NCBI GenBank assembly: GCA_949752795.1
Contig: OX457068.1
Span: 60,329,582 to 60,393,581, forward strand
Reading direction: 5' to 3'
DNA length: 64,000 bases
Source: Hyperoodon ampullatus
Lineage: Eukaryota; Chordata; Mammalia; Artiodactyla; Ziphiidae
The notes under the pieces were generated by a model that worked only from the letters and a program-made list of their open reading frames with translations, did not search any database and was not told the origin of the DNA. This document shows positions 1 to 9,818 of the stretch, in pieces. How positions within the stretch are numbered: position 1 is the first letter of the stretch; each line of letters begins with the position of its first letter. A program made the position numbers and the translations under genes.

Positions 1-59
1 CTTGAATATGAGGTCCATCTCTAATAGTTACTTTATATCCTCAGACTGATTATTTAACA

Positions 60-225
60 CAATTTGTGCACAGTTGTCTCATTTCTCAACTTGGAATAGC
101 AATGTAGAAACTTACTTCATAAGTATGCTGTGAATATTAAGTTAAACAGTTCATCTAATTTACAGCCTGACTCATAGTACTTGCTCATTAAATGCTATTG
201 ATCTTGATTATCATTTTCATATAAC
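60..225 (-). repeat. MIR SINE fossil, reverse orientation
   Basis: Read on the + strand, the order of diagnostic words matches a reversed MIR: a CTCATTT...CTCAACTTGGAATAG block, then a TTAAGTTAAACAG block, then a CATAGTACTTGCTCATTAAATG tail that parallels the usual reversed MIR end. The copy is strongly diverged and the limits are approximate. No tRNA-like promoter boxes remain. The family call is from memory of the consensus, so it is moderate only. Confidence 0.5.
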
Positions 226-529
226 ATTATATCCTAACATTAACCATAATTCTCAGTAAATAGATGAGCCTAAATAACTGTGTCATATATGAATTAATGT
301 GTGAAGTGACACAGGTTTGGTAGCAGATAATAGAGTCACGCTGAGGACAAGAAGGATATAAACCAGGGGATTAGTATCACTCTAAAAGTTAATGGAAGTC
401 AAAAATAGCATCTAATTCACCTTAATTTTCCACACTTGTCTCAGCATATTTAGATAAAATATGTAGGTAAGTATAGAAATTTAAAGTAATAAGCAAAGAA
501 AAAGCTATTTTAAAAATAGTTCAAAGAGA
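226..529. other. Single-copy-looking flank, nothing recognised
   Basis: AT-rich DNA between the MIR fossil and the 5' end of L1 copy A. I see no ORF, splice-site cluster or recognisable repeat in it. It is the pre-insertion flank of copy A, although no matching TSD was found on the far side. Confidence 0.5.
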
Positions 530-533
530 GGGG

Positions 534-543
534 AAGATGGCGG
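534..543 (+). promoter_or_regulatory. YY1-type motif at the L1 5' end (copy A)
   Basis: AAGATGGCGG lies within the first 15 bases of the element. Human L1 has a YY1 site at the same relative place, where YY1 helps set the transcription start at +1. Copy I has the identical motif at 51999-52008. In copy G the same position reads AAGATGGCAG, and in copy H it is decayed. Binding is inferred from the motif only. Confidence 0.55.
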
Positions 544-879
544 AAGAGTAAGACGCGGAGATCACCTTCCTCCCCACAGATACACCAGAAATTCATCTAC
601 ACATGGAACAACTCCTATAGAACATCTACTGAATGCTGGCAGAAGACCTCAGACCCCCCAAAAAGGCAAGAAACTCCCCCACGTACCTGGGTAGGGCAAA
701 AGAAAAAAGAATAAACAGAGACAAAAGGATAGGGACGAGACCTGCATCAGTGGGAGGGAGCCATGAAGGAGGAAAGGTTTCCACACACTAGGAAGCCACT
801 TCATGGGCAGAAACTGCGGGTGGTGGAGGGGGAAAGCTTCGGAGTAGCAGGGGAGAGCACAGCAACAGGGGAGCAGAGG

Positions 880-1560
880 GCAAAGCGGAGAGATTCCTAC
901 ACAGAGGATTGGTGCTGACCTGCACTCACCAGCCCGAGAGGCTTGTCTGCTCGGCCGCCGGGGCAGGCAGGGCTGAGAGCTGAGGCTTGGGTTTCGGGCT
1001 TTGGACGGACTGCAGGGAGAGAACTAGGGTTGGTGGTGTGAACACAGCCTGAAAGGGTTAGTGCACCACAGCTGGCCGGGAGGGAGACTGGGAAAAAGTC
1101 TGGACCTGCAGAAGAGGCAAGAGACTTTTTGCTCCCTCTGTGTTTCCTGGTGCGCGAGGAGAGGGGATTAAGAGCGCTGCTTAAAGGAGCTCCAGAGACG
1201 GGCACAAGCTGCGGCTAAAACCGTGGACCCCAGAAACGGGCGTGGGACGCAGGGGCTGCTGCTGCTGCCGCCAAGAGGCCTGTGTGCAAGCACAGGTCAC
1301 TGTCCACGCCCGCTTTCCAGGGAGCCTGTGCAGCCCACCACTGCCGGGGTCCCGGGATCCAGGGACGGCTTCCCCAGGAGAGCGCACGGCGCACCTCGAG
1401 CTGGTGCAACGTCACGCTGGCCTCTGCCACCACAGGCTCGCCCCGAACTCCGTACCCCTCCCTACCCCCGGCCTGAGTGAACCAGAGACCCTGAAGCAAC
1501 TGTTCCTTTAACCCCGTCCTGTCTGAGTGAAGAACAGATGTCCTCCAGCGACCTACATGC
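880..1560 (+). promoter_or_regulatory. CpG-rich L1 5' UTR promoter block (copy A)
   Basis: This stretch is GC-rich with many CpG dinucleotides, in sharp contrast to the AT-rich surroundings, and sits inside the L1 5' UTR. In L1 elements this region is the internal RNA polymerase II promoter and is normally methylated. Equivalent blocks occur in copies G (45470-46260, reversed) and I (52330-53060). In copy H many CpGs have decayed to TG or CA, so H looks older. Confidence 0.6.
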
Positions 1561-1667
1561 AGAGGCGGGGCCAATTTCAAAGCTGAGATCCGGGAGCTGT
1601 GAGAATAAAGAAGAGAAAGGGAAATCTCTCCCAGCAGTCTCAGAAGCAGCAGATTAAAGCTGCACAA
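1215..1667 (-). other. Antisense ORF in the L1 5' UTR, 150 codons (copy A)
   Basis: An open frame runs antisense to L1 transcription across the CpG-rich block. Its core, from SDRTGLKEQL to GSRPWIPGPRQW, is recognisably shared with antisense frames in copies G, H and I. The position resembles ORF0 of primate L1, which is also antisense in the 5' UTR, but I see no similarity to ORF0 and do not claim homology. It ends at a TAG at 1215-1217; a single indel relative to copies H and I explains the different C-terminus. High GC content lowers the stop frequency, so expression is unproven. Confidence 0.3.
1242..1511 (+). other. Sense upstream ORF in the L1 5' UTR, 89 codons (copy A)
   Basis: An ATG-started frame upstream of ORF1 on the sense strand. 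It shares the segment GSLCSPPLPGSRDPGTAS and a C-terminus starting LSEPE with the matching frame in copies G, H and I. Its codons are in register with the antisense ORF at 1215-1667, so the third position of one is the first position of the other. It could be a short upstream ORF or a by-product of GC-rich composition. Confidence 0.3.
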
Positions 1668-1949
1668 TCAACTTGATGTACCCTGCAACTGTGGAATATA
1701 TGAATAGACAAGGTATCATCCCAAATTGAGGAGGTGGACTTTGAGAGCAAGATTTATGACTTTTTCCCTTTTTCCTCTTTTTGTGAATGTGTATGTGTAT
1801 GCTTCGGTGTGAGATTTTGTCTGTATAGCTTTGCTTCCACCATTTGTCCCAGGGTTCTATCCATCCGTTTTTAAAAAATTTTTTTTAACAATTATTTTTT
1901 ATTTTAATAACTCTATTATATTTTATCATACTTTATTCTATTTTACTTT

Positions 1950-2050
1950 ATCTTCTCTTTCTTTATTCCTACCTTCCCTCCTCCCTCCCTCCCTCCTTTC
2001 TTTCCTTCTTTCTTTCTTTCTACATCTACTATTTTTTCTTCCTATATTTT
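1950..2050 (+). repeat. Pyrimidine tract (TTTC/CTCC) in L1 copy A
   Basis: A run of TTCC, CTCC and TTTC tetramers, about 100 bp, lies between the CpG block and ORF1. The same tract is at the same place in copies G, H and I, and is greatly lengthened in I. It is a fixed structural part of this L1 family that mutates as a microsatellite. Confidence 0.8.
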
Positions 2051-2562
2051 CTCCCTTTTATTTTGAGCTGGGTGGATGAAGGGCTCTTGGTACTGCAGCC
2101 AGGAGTCAGTGCTGTGCCTCTGAGGTGGGAGAGCCAACTTCAGGACACTGGTCCACAAGAGACCTCCCAGCTCCACATAATATCAAATGGCAAAAATCTC
2201 CTAGAGTTCTCCATCTCAACAACAGTATTCAGCTTCACTCAATGACCAGCAAGCTACAGTGCTGGAAACCCTATGCCAAACAACTAGCATTACAGGAGCA
2301 CAACCCCACCCATTAGCAGAGAGGTTGCCTAAAAACATAAGGCCACAGAAACCCCCAAACACACCACCAGATGTGGACCTGCCAACAAAAAAGACAAGAT
2401 CCAGCCTCATCCACCAGAACACAGGTACTAGTCCCCTCCAACAGGAAGCCTAAACGACCCACTGAAAAAAATTTAGCCACTGGGGACAGACACCAAAAAC
2501 AACGGGAACTATGAACCTGCAGCCTGCAAAAAGGAGACCCCAAACATAGTAAGATAAGCAAA

Positions 2563-3452
2563 ATGAGAAGACAGTAAAACTCACAGCATGTGAAGGAACA
2601 AGATAAAAACCCACCAGACCTAACAAATGAAGGAGAAATTGGCAGTCTACCTGAAAAAGAATACAGAATAATGATAGTAAAGATGAGACAAAATCTAGGA
2701 AATAGAATAGAAAAAATGCAACAAACAGTTAACAAAGACCTAGAAGAACTAAAGATGAATCAAGCAGCAATGAGCAATACAATAAATGAAATTAAAAATA
2801 CTCTAGATGGGATCAATAGCAGAATAACTGAGGCAGAAGAAGGGATAAGTGATGTGGAAGATAAAATAGTGGAAATAACTGATTCAAAGCAGAATAAAGA
2901 AAAAAGAATGAAAAGAACTGAGGACAGTCTCAGAGACCACTGGGACAACATTAAATGCACCAACATTAGAATTATAGGGGTTCCCGAAGAAGAAGAGAAA
3001 AAGAAAGGGACTGAGAAAACATTTGAAGAGATTATAGTTGAAAAATTCTCTAATATGGGAAAGGAAATAATCAAGTCCAGGAGGCACAGAGAGTCCCATA
3101 CAGAACAAATCCAAGGAGAAATAGGCCAAGACACATATTAATCAAAATGTCAGAAATTAAACACAAAGAAAACATATTAAAAGCAGCAAGGGAAAAACAA
3201 CAAATAACACACAAGGGAATCCCCAACAGGTTAACAGCTGATCTCTCAGCAGAAAGTCTCCAAGCCAGAAGGGAGTGGCAGGGCATATTTAAAGTGATGA
3301 AGGAGAAAAACCTGGAAACAAGATTACTCTACCCAGCAAGGATCTCATTCAGATTTCATGGAGAAATTAAAACCTTTACAGACAAGCAAAAGCTGAGAGA
3401 GTTCAGCACCACCAAACCAGCTTTATAACAAATGCTAAAGGAACTTCTCTAG
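2563..3452 (+). pseudogene. L1 ORF1 remnant (copy A)
   Basis: Derived from the RNA-binding ORF1 protein of L1. The canonical start ATGAGAAGACAG is at 2563, but a TAA follows at codon 5 (2575-2577). The rest stays open from a GTG codon at 2590 to about 3070, covering a coiled-coil region (heptad-like stretch with NRIEKMQQTVNKDLEELK) and the start of the RRM (NIRIIGVPEEEEKKK). A 4-nt deletion near 3070 relative to copy I shifts the frame. The C-terminal domain then continues in another frame to a stop where CAA became TAA (3426-3428), shortly before the normal end at 3452. It cannot give a full-length protein. Confidence 0.85.
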
Positions 3453-3501
3453 GCAAGAAACACAATAGAAGGAAAATACCTACAATAAAGAACCCAAAAC
3501 A

Positions 3502-6500
3502 ATGAAGGAAATGGGAATAGGAACATATGTGTCGATAATTACCTTAAATGTAAATGACTAAATGCTCCCACCAAAAGACACAGATTGGATGAATGGATAC
3601 AAAAACAAGACCCATATATATGCTGTCTACAAGAGACCCACTTCAGGCCTAGAGACACATAGAGATTGAAAGTAAGGGGATGGAAAAAGATATTCCATGC
3701 AAATTGAAATCAAAAGAAAGCTGGAGTAGCAATTCTTATATCAGACAAAATAGACTTTAAAATAAAGACTATTGGAAGGGACAAAGAAGTACACTACATA
3801 ATGATTAAGGGATCAATCCAAGAAGAAGAGATAACAATTGTAAATATTTATGCACCCAACATAGGAGCACCTCAATACATAAGGCAAATACTAACAGCCA
3901 TAAAAGGGGAAATCAACAGTAACACACACATAGTAGGGGACTTTAACACCCCACTTTCACCAATGGACAAATTATCCAAAATGAAAATATATAAGGAAAC
4001 ACAAGCTTTAAATTATACATTAAATAAGAGGGACCTAATTGATATTTATAGGGCATTCCATCCAAAAACTACATAATACACATTGTTCTCAAGTGCTCAT
4101 GGAACATTCTCCAGGATTGATCATATCTTGGGTCATAAATCAAGACTTGGTAAATTTAAGAAAATTGAAATTGGATCAAGTATCTTTTCCGACCACAGTG
4201 CTATGAGACAAGATATCAATTACAGGAAAAGATCTGTAAAAAATACAAACACATGGAGGCTAAACAATACACTACTTAATAACGAAGTGATCACTGAAGA
4301 AATCAAAGAGGAAATAAAAAAATACCTAGAAACAAATGACAATGGAGACACGACGAACCAAAACCTATGGTATGCAGCAAAAGCAGTTCTAAGGGGGAAG
4401 TTTATAGCAATACGATCCCACCTTAAGAAACAGGAAACATCTCGAGTAAGCAACCTGACCCTGCACCTAAAGCAATTAGAGAAAGAAGAACAAAAAACCC
4501 CCAAGGTTAGCAGAAGGAAAGAAATCATGAAGATCAGATCAGAAATAAATGAAAAAGAAATGAAGGAAATGATAGCAAAGATCAATAAAACTAAAAGCTG
4601 GTTCTTTGAGAAGATAAACAAAATTGATAAACCATTAGCCAGACTCATCAAGAAAAAAAGGGAGAAGACTCAAATCAATAGAATTACAAATGAAAAAGAA
4701 GAAGTAACAACTGACACTGCAGAAATACAAACAATCATGAGAGATTACTACAATCAACTCTATGCCAATAAAATGGACAACCTGGAAGAAATGGACACAT
4801 TCTTAGAAATGCACAACATGCCAAGACTGAATAAGGAAGAAATATAAAATATGAACAGATTAATCACAAGCACTCAAATTGAAACTGTGATTAAAAATCT
4901 TCCAGCAAACAAAAGACAAGGACCAGATGGCTTCACAGATGAATTCTTTCAAACATTTAGAGAAGAGCTAACACCTATCCTTCTCAAACTCTTCCAAAAT
5001 ATAGCAGAGGGAAGAACACTCCCAAACTCATTCTATGAGGCCACCATCACCTTGATACCAAAACCAGACAAGGATGTCACAAAGAAAGAAAACTACATGC
5101 CAATATCACTGAGGAACATAGATGCAAAAATCCTCAACAAAATACTAGCAAACAGGATCCAACAACACATTAAAAGGATCATACACCATGATCAAGTGGG
5201 GTTTATTCCAGGAATGAAAGGATTCTTCAATATATGCAAATCAATCAATGTGATACACCACATTAACAAATTGAAGGAGAAAAACCATATGATCATCTCA
5301 ATAGATGCAGAGAAAGCTTTCACAAAATTCAACACCAATTTATGATGAAACCCTGCAGAAAGTAGGCATAAAGGGAACTTTCCTCAACATAATAAAGGCC
5401 ATATATGACAAACACACAGCCAACACCGTCCTCAATGGTGAAAAACTGAAACCATTTCCACTAAGATCAGGAGGAAGACAAGGCTGCCCACTCTCACCAC
5501 TCTTATTCAACATAGTTTTGGAAGTTTTAGCCACAGCAATCAGAGAAGAAAAGGAAATAAAAGGAATCCAAATTGGAAAAGAAGAAATAAAGCTGTCACT
5601 GTTTGCGGATGACATGATACTATACATAGAGAATCCTAAAGATGCTACCAGAAAAGTACTAGAGCTAATCAATGAATTTGGTAAAGTAGCAGGATACAAA
5701 ATTAATGCACAGAAATCTCTGGCATTCCTGTACACTAATGATGAAAAATCTGAAAGTGAAATCAAGAAAACACCCCCATTTACCATTGCAACCAAAATAA
5801 TAAAATATCTAGGAATAAACCTACCTAAGGAGACAAAAGGCCTGTATGCAGAAAATTATAAGACACTGATGAAAGAAATTAAAGATGATACAAATAGATG
5901 GAGAGATATACCATGCTCCTGGATTGGAAGAATCAATATTGTGAAAATGACTCTACTACCCAAAGCAATCTACACATTCAATGCAATCCCTATCAAACTA
6001 CCACTGGCATTTTTCACAGACCTAAAACAAAAAATTTCACAATTTGTATAGAAACACAAAAGACTCAGAATAGCCAAAGCAATCTTGAGGTTGAAAAACC
6101 GAGCTGGAAGAATCAGGCTCCGTCTTCAGACTGTATTACAAAGCTACATTAATCAAGACAGGATGGTACTGGCACAAAAACAGAAAGAAAGATCAATGGA
6201 ACAGGATAGAAATCCCAGAGATAAACTCACGCACATATGGTCACCTTATCTTTGATAAAGGGGGCAGGAATGTACAGTGGAGAAAGGACAGCCTCTTCAA
6301 TAAGTGGTGCTTGGAAAACTGGACAGGGACATGTAAAAGTATGAGATTAGATCACTCCCTAACACCATACACAAAAATAAGCTCAAAATGGATTAAAGAC
6401 CTAAATGTAAGGTGGGAAACTATCAAACTCTTAGAGGAAAACATAGGCAGAACACTCTATGACATAAATCACAGCAAGATCCTTTTCGACCCTCCTCCTA

Positions 6501-7316
6501 GGGAAATGGAAACAAAAATAAACAAATGGGACCTAATGAAAATTCAAAGCTTTTGCACATCAATGGAAACCATAAACAATACCAAAAGACAACTCTCAGA
6601 ATGGGAGAAAATATTTGCAAATGAAGCAGCTGACAAAGGATTAATCTCCAAAATTTATAAGCAGCTCATACAGCTCAAAGCAAAAAAACAAACAACCCAA
6701 TCCAAAAATGGGCAGAAGACCTAAATAGACATTTCTCCAAAGAATATATACAGACTGCCAACAAACACAGGAAAGAATGCTCAACATCATTAATCGTTAG
6801 AGAAATGCAAATCAAAACTACAATGAGATATCATCTCACACCAGTCCGAATAGCTATCATCAAAAAATCTAGAAACAATAAATGCTGGAAAGGGTGTGAA
6901 GAAAAGGGAACACTCTTGCACTGCTGGTGGGAATGTGAATTGCTACAGCCACTACAGAGAACACTATGGACGTTCCTTAAAAACTACAAATAGAACTACC
7001 ATATGACCCAGCAATCCCACTACTGGGCATATACCCTGAGAAAACCATAATTCAAAAAGAGACATGTACCAAAATGTTCATAGCAGCCCTATTTACAATA
7101 GCCCGGAGATGGAAACAACCTAAGTGTCCATCATCGGATGAATGGGTAAAGAAGATGTGGCACATATATACAATGGAATATTACTCAGCCATAAAAAGAA
7201 ATGAAATTGAGCTATTTGTAATGAGGTGGATGTACCTACAGTTTGTCATACAGAGTGAAGTAAGCCAGAAAGAGAAAGACAAATACTGTATGCTGACACA
7301 TATATATGGAATTTAA
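3502..7316 (+). pseudogene. L1 ORF2 remnant, endonuclease-reverse transcriptase (copy A)
   Basis: The order of domains is typical of L1 ORF2p. The AP-like endonuclease comes first, with GDFNTPLSPMD near 3940-3970 and SDHSAM near 4190. The reverse transcriptase follows, with the catalytic FADD motif at 5602-5613, and then a C-terminal Cys-rich motif (C-x3-C-x7-H-x4-C) near 6882-6940. The protein end HIYGI precedes the TAA at 7314-7316. Breaks include a stop about 15 codons in (LNVND then TGA), stops at about 4076 and 4847, a frameshift near 5325, a TGG to TAG change at about 6049, and more beyond. It is non-functional as read. Confidence 0.9.
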
Positions 7317-7535
7317 GAAAAAAAAATGTCATGAAGAACATAGGGGTAAGACAGAAATAAAGACACAGACCTACTTGAGAATGGACTTGAGGATATGGGG
7401 AGGGGGAAGGGTAAGCTGTGACAAAGCGAAAGAGAGGCATGGACATATATACACTACCAAACGTAAGGTAGATAGATAGTGGGAAGCAGCCACAGAGCAC
7501 AGGGAGATCAGCTGGGTGCTTTGTGACTGCCTGGA

Positions 7536-7565
7536 GGGGTGGGATGGGGAGGGTGGGAGGGAGGG
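7536..7565 (+). other. G-quadruplex-prone tract in the L1 3' UTR (copy A)
   Basis: At least six G-runs of three or more, separated by one or two bases (GGGGTGGGATGGGGAGGG and on). L1 3' UTRs in many mammals carry a polypurine tract able to fold into G-quadruplexes. The same tract is in copies B, E and I (for example 26091-26120 and 59833-59862), so it is a family trait. Confidence 0.65.
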
Positions 7566-7683
7566 AGATGCATGAGGGAAGGGATGTGGGAACAGATGTA
7601 TATGTATGACTGATTCACTTTGTTATAAAGCAGAAACTAATAAAAAAATAAAAAAATAAAAAAAATAAAAAAATAAAAAAAAA

Positions 7684-8275
7684 AAGAGACATGTACCAAA
7701 ATATTCATTGCAGCTCTATTCACAATAGCCCGGAGATGGAAACAACCTAAGTTCCCATCATCATAAGAATGGATAAAGAAGATGTGGCACATATATACAA
7801 TGGAATATTACTCAGTTATAAAAAGAAATGAAACTGAGCTACTTGTCATGAGGTGGATAGACTTAGAGTCTGTCATACAGAGTGAAATAAGTCAGAAAGA
7901 GAAAGACAAATACCGAATGCTAGCACATATATATGGAATTTAAGAAAAATAAATGTCATGAAGAACCTAGGGGTAAAACAGAAATAAAGACACAGACTTA
8001 CTTGAGAATGGACTTGAGGATATGGGGAGGGGGAAGTGAAAGCTGTGACAAAGCGAGAGAGAGGCATGGACATATATACGCTACCAAACCTAAGGTAGAT
8101 AGCTAGTGGGAAGCAGCCGCCTAGCACAGGGAGATCAGCTCAGTGCTTTGTGATCGCCTGGAGGGGTGGGATAGGGAGGGTGGGAAGGAGGGAAATGCAA
8201 GAGGGAAGCGATATGGGAACAGATGTATATGTATAACTGATTCACTTTGTTATAAAGCAGAAACTAGAAAAAAAA
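7684..8275 (+). mobile_element. 5'-truncated L1 tail (copy B)
   Basis: This segment begins inside ORF2 at the same sequence found at about 7058 in copy A (GAGACATGTACCAAAAT) and runs through the 3' UTR to an A-run at 8268-8275. It differs from copy A by scattered substitutions and a small change near 7760, so it is an independent insertion rather than a recent duplication of A. It most likely landed in the A-rich tail of copy A. Because the target would be A-rich, a TSD cannot be delimited. Confidence 0.85.
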
Positions 8276-8674
8276 CCCCACTATACTACAATTTTAACCT
8301 AAAAAAGCTCATAATTAATAAATATGTAATGAATGATAAAATTATCTTCCATTGATTAAGTACTTGATATAGGCCTCAGAGTTCTGCTAAATTCTTTACA
8401 AATATCCTCAGCGTAACTTTTTGAAGAAAGTTTTTGAAGAAACTGCAGTTTCTTTTGAAGAAACTGCACTAAACTGTATATTCTAGGGAATGATTATAAC
8501 AAAGAAGTCTATGTAGAACAGCAGTCCATGAAACACCAAAGCTGGTACATGCTAGATAGTTTCATAGGCTGGTGATTTAAGAGTTATATCTTCAGGTAGA
8601 ATAATTCAAATATAAATCCCAGTCAAATTAGAACTAAACAAGTTCAAATTCAGCAAATACTAAAATATCCTTGA
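8276..8674. other. Intergenic flank with a MIR-like fragment
   Basis: AT-rich DNA between two L1s. The part at 8351-8425 (ATTGATTAAGTACTTGATAT, then a ...GCTAAATTCTTTACAAATAT stretch) follows the order of a MIR SINE in forward orientation, but it is heavily diverged. A 10-bp TTTGAAGAAA-type motif recurs three times near 8420-8465. Nothing else is recognised. Confidence 0.4.
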
Positions 8675-8915
8675 GTGCCTTAAGCCATACTGGGATCACA
8701 GCCACTTATAAACATGTCCACTGATAAGGCCCTGCCCAACAGAAGGACAAAAACCAGAAGCACCAACCAGAGGGAAGGCACCAGTCCCTCCCACAAGGCC
8801 ACCTGCACAAGACTCAGAGCCAAACTCACCCACCAGAGGGCAGATACCAGAAGCAGGAGGAACTATGACCCTCCAGTCAGCAGAAAGGAGAGCACAACAC
8901 AGAAACTTAGACAAA

Positions 8916-9818
8916 ATGAGATGGCAGAGTAATATGTTTCAGATGAAGGAACAAGATAAAAGCCCACAAGAACAAGTAAATGAAGAGGAGATAGGCAACT
9001 TACCTGAAAAATAATTTAGAGTAATGATAGTAAAAAAGATCTCAGAAAAAGAATGGAGGCACAGACTGAGAAGTTACAAGAGATGTTTAACAAAGAGATA
9101 GAAGATTTAAAGAACAATCAGAGATGAACAATACAATAACTGGAATGAAAAACACACTAGAAGGAATCAATAGCAGAATAACTGCCAGAACGAATATAAC
9201 TGCTAGACAGAAGAATGAATAAGTGAGCTGGAAGTCAGAATGGTGGAAATCACTGCCATGGAACAGAATAAATAAAAAAGAATGAAAAGAAATAAGGACA
9301 GTCTCAGATACTTCTGAAACAATATTAAACACACTGACATTCACAATATAGGGGTCCCAGAAGGAGAAGAGAGAGAGAAAAAGCCTGAAAATATTTGAAG
9401 AGACTACAGTTGAAAATTCCCTAACATGAGAAAGGAAACACTCACTCTAGTCCAGAAAGCACAGAGAATCCCATACAAGATAAATCCAGGGGGGAATACA
9501 ATGAGACACATATTAATCAAACTGACAAAAATTAAAGACCAGGAAAAAATATTTTAAAAAACAAGGGAAAAGCAACAAATAACATACAAGGGAACCCCCA
9601 TAAGGTTATCAGCTGATTTTTCAGCAGAAACTTCAGGCCAGAAGGGAGTGGCATGATATAAAGTGAGAAAAGAAAAAAATCTACAACCAAGATTATTCTA
9701 CCCATCAAGGCTTTCATTCAGATTAGAAGGAGAAATCAAGTTTTACAGACCAGCAAAGCTAAGAGAATTCAGCACCACAAAACCAGCATTACAACAAAAT
9801 CTAAAGGAATTTCTCTAG
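8916..9818 (+). pseudogene. L1 ORF1 remnant (copy C)
   Basis: The start ATGAGATGGCAG corresponds to the canonical ORF1 start, and the stop context CTAAAGGAATTTCTCTAG matches the ORF1 end in the other copies. The interior has many stops and indels, including a small insertion near 9180-9215 that partly repeats the ATAACTG motif. The coiled-coil and RRM parts can be followed only by alignment. It has no coding potential. Confidence 0.75.

Larger units (their letters stand above)
530..7683 (+). mobile_element. Full-length L1 retrotransposon (copy A)
   Basis: A complete but inactive LINE-1, about 7.15 kb. In order it has a 5' end GGGGAAGATGGCGGAAGAG, a GC-rich CpG-bearing 5' UTR (about 530-2560), a pyrimidine tract near 1950-2050, ORF1 (2563-3452), a 50-bp spacer, ORF2 (3502-7316), and a G-rich 3' UTR ending CAGAAACTAATAAAAAAATAAAA. 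Known L1 biology: ORF1p is an RNA chaperone and ORF2p has endonuclease and reverse transcriptase. Both reading frames are broken here. A second, truncated L1 tail (copy B) abuts the A-rich end. I could not find a convincing TSD: the flank before 530 does not recur after 8275. Confidence 0.93.

Noticed and set aside
2760..3134. Long antisense frames over L1 ORF1 (Ser-, Phe- and Leu-rich), also at 43602-44498, 51006-51404 and 55090-55425
   Set aside because: They are complements of the A-rich ORF1 coding strand, where antisense stops are rare. They have hydrophobic low-complexity translations and recur only because ORF1 recurs.
5340..5795. Antisense frame of about 150 codons over the reverse transcriptase, repeated at 35639-36082, 41109-41567 and 57618-58076
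   Set aside because: A shadow of ORF2. It is seen only where ORF2 is, with the same composition bias, and has no independent feature.
7684..8275. Recent tandem duplication of the 3' end of copy A
   Set aside because: Scattered substitutions and a different truncation point show an independent L1 insertion.
500..8310. AAAAAGCT at 500-507 and 8302-8309 as a TSD for copies A plus B
   Set aside because: Only 8 bp, A-rich, and not adjacent to either element boundary.
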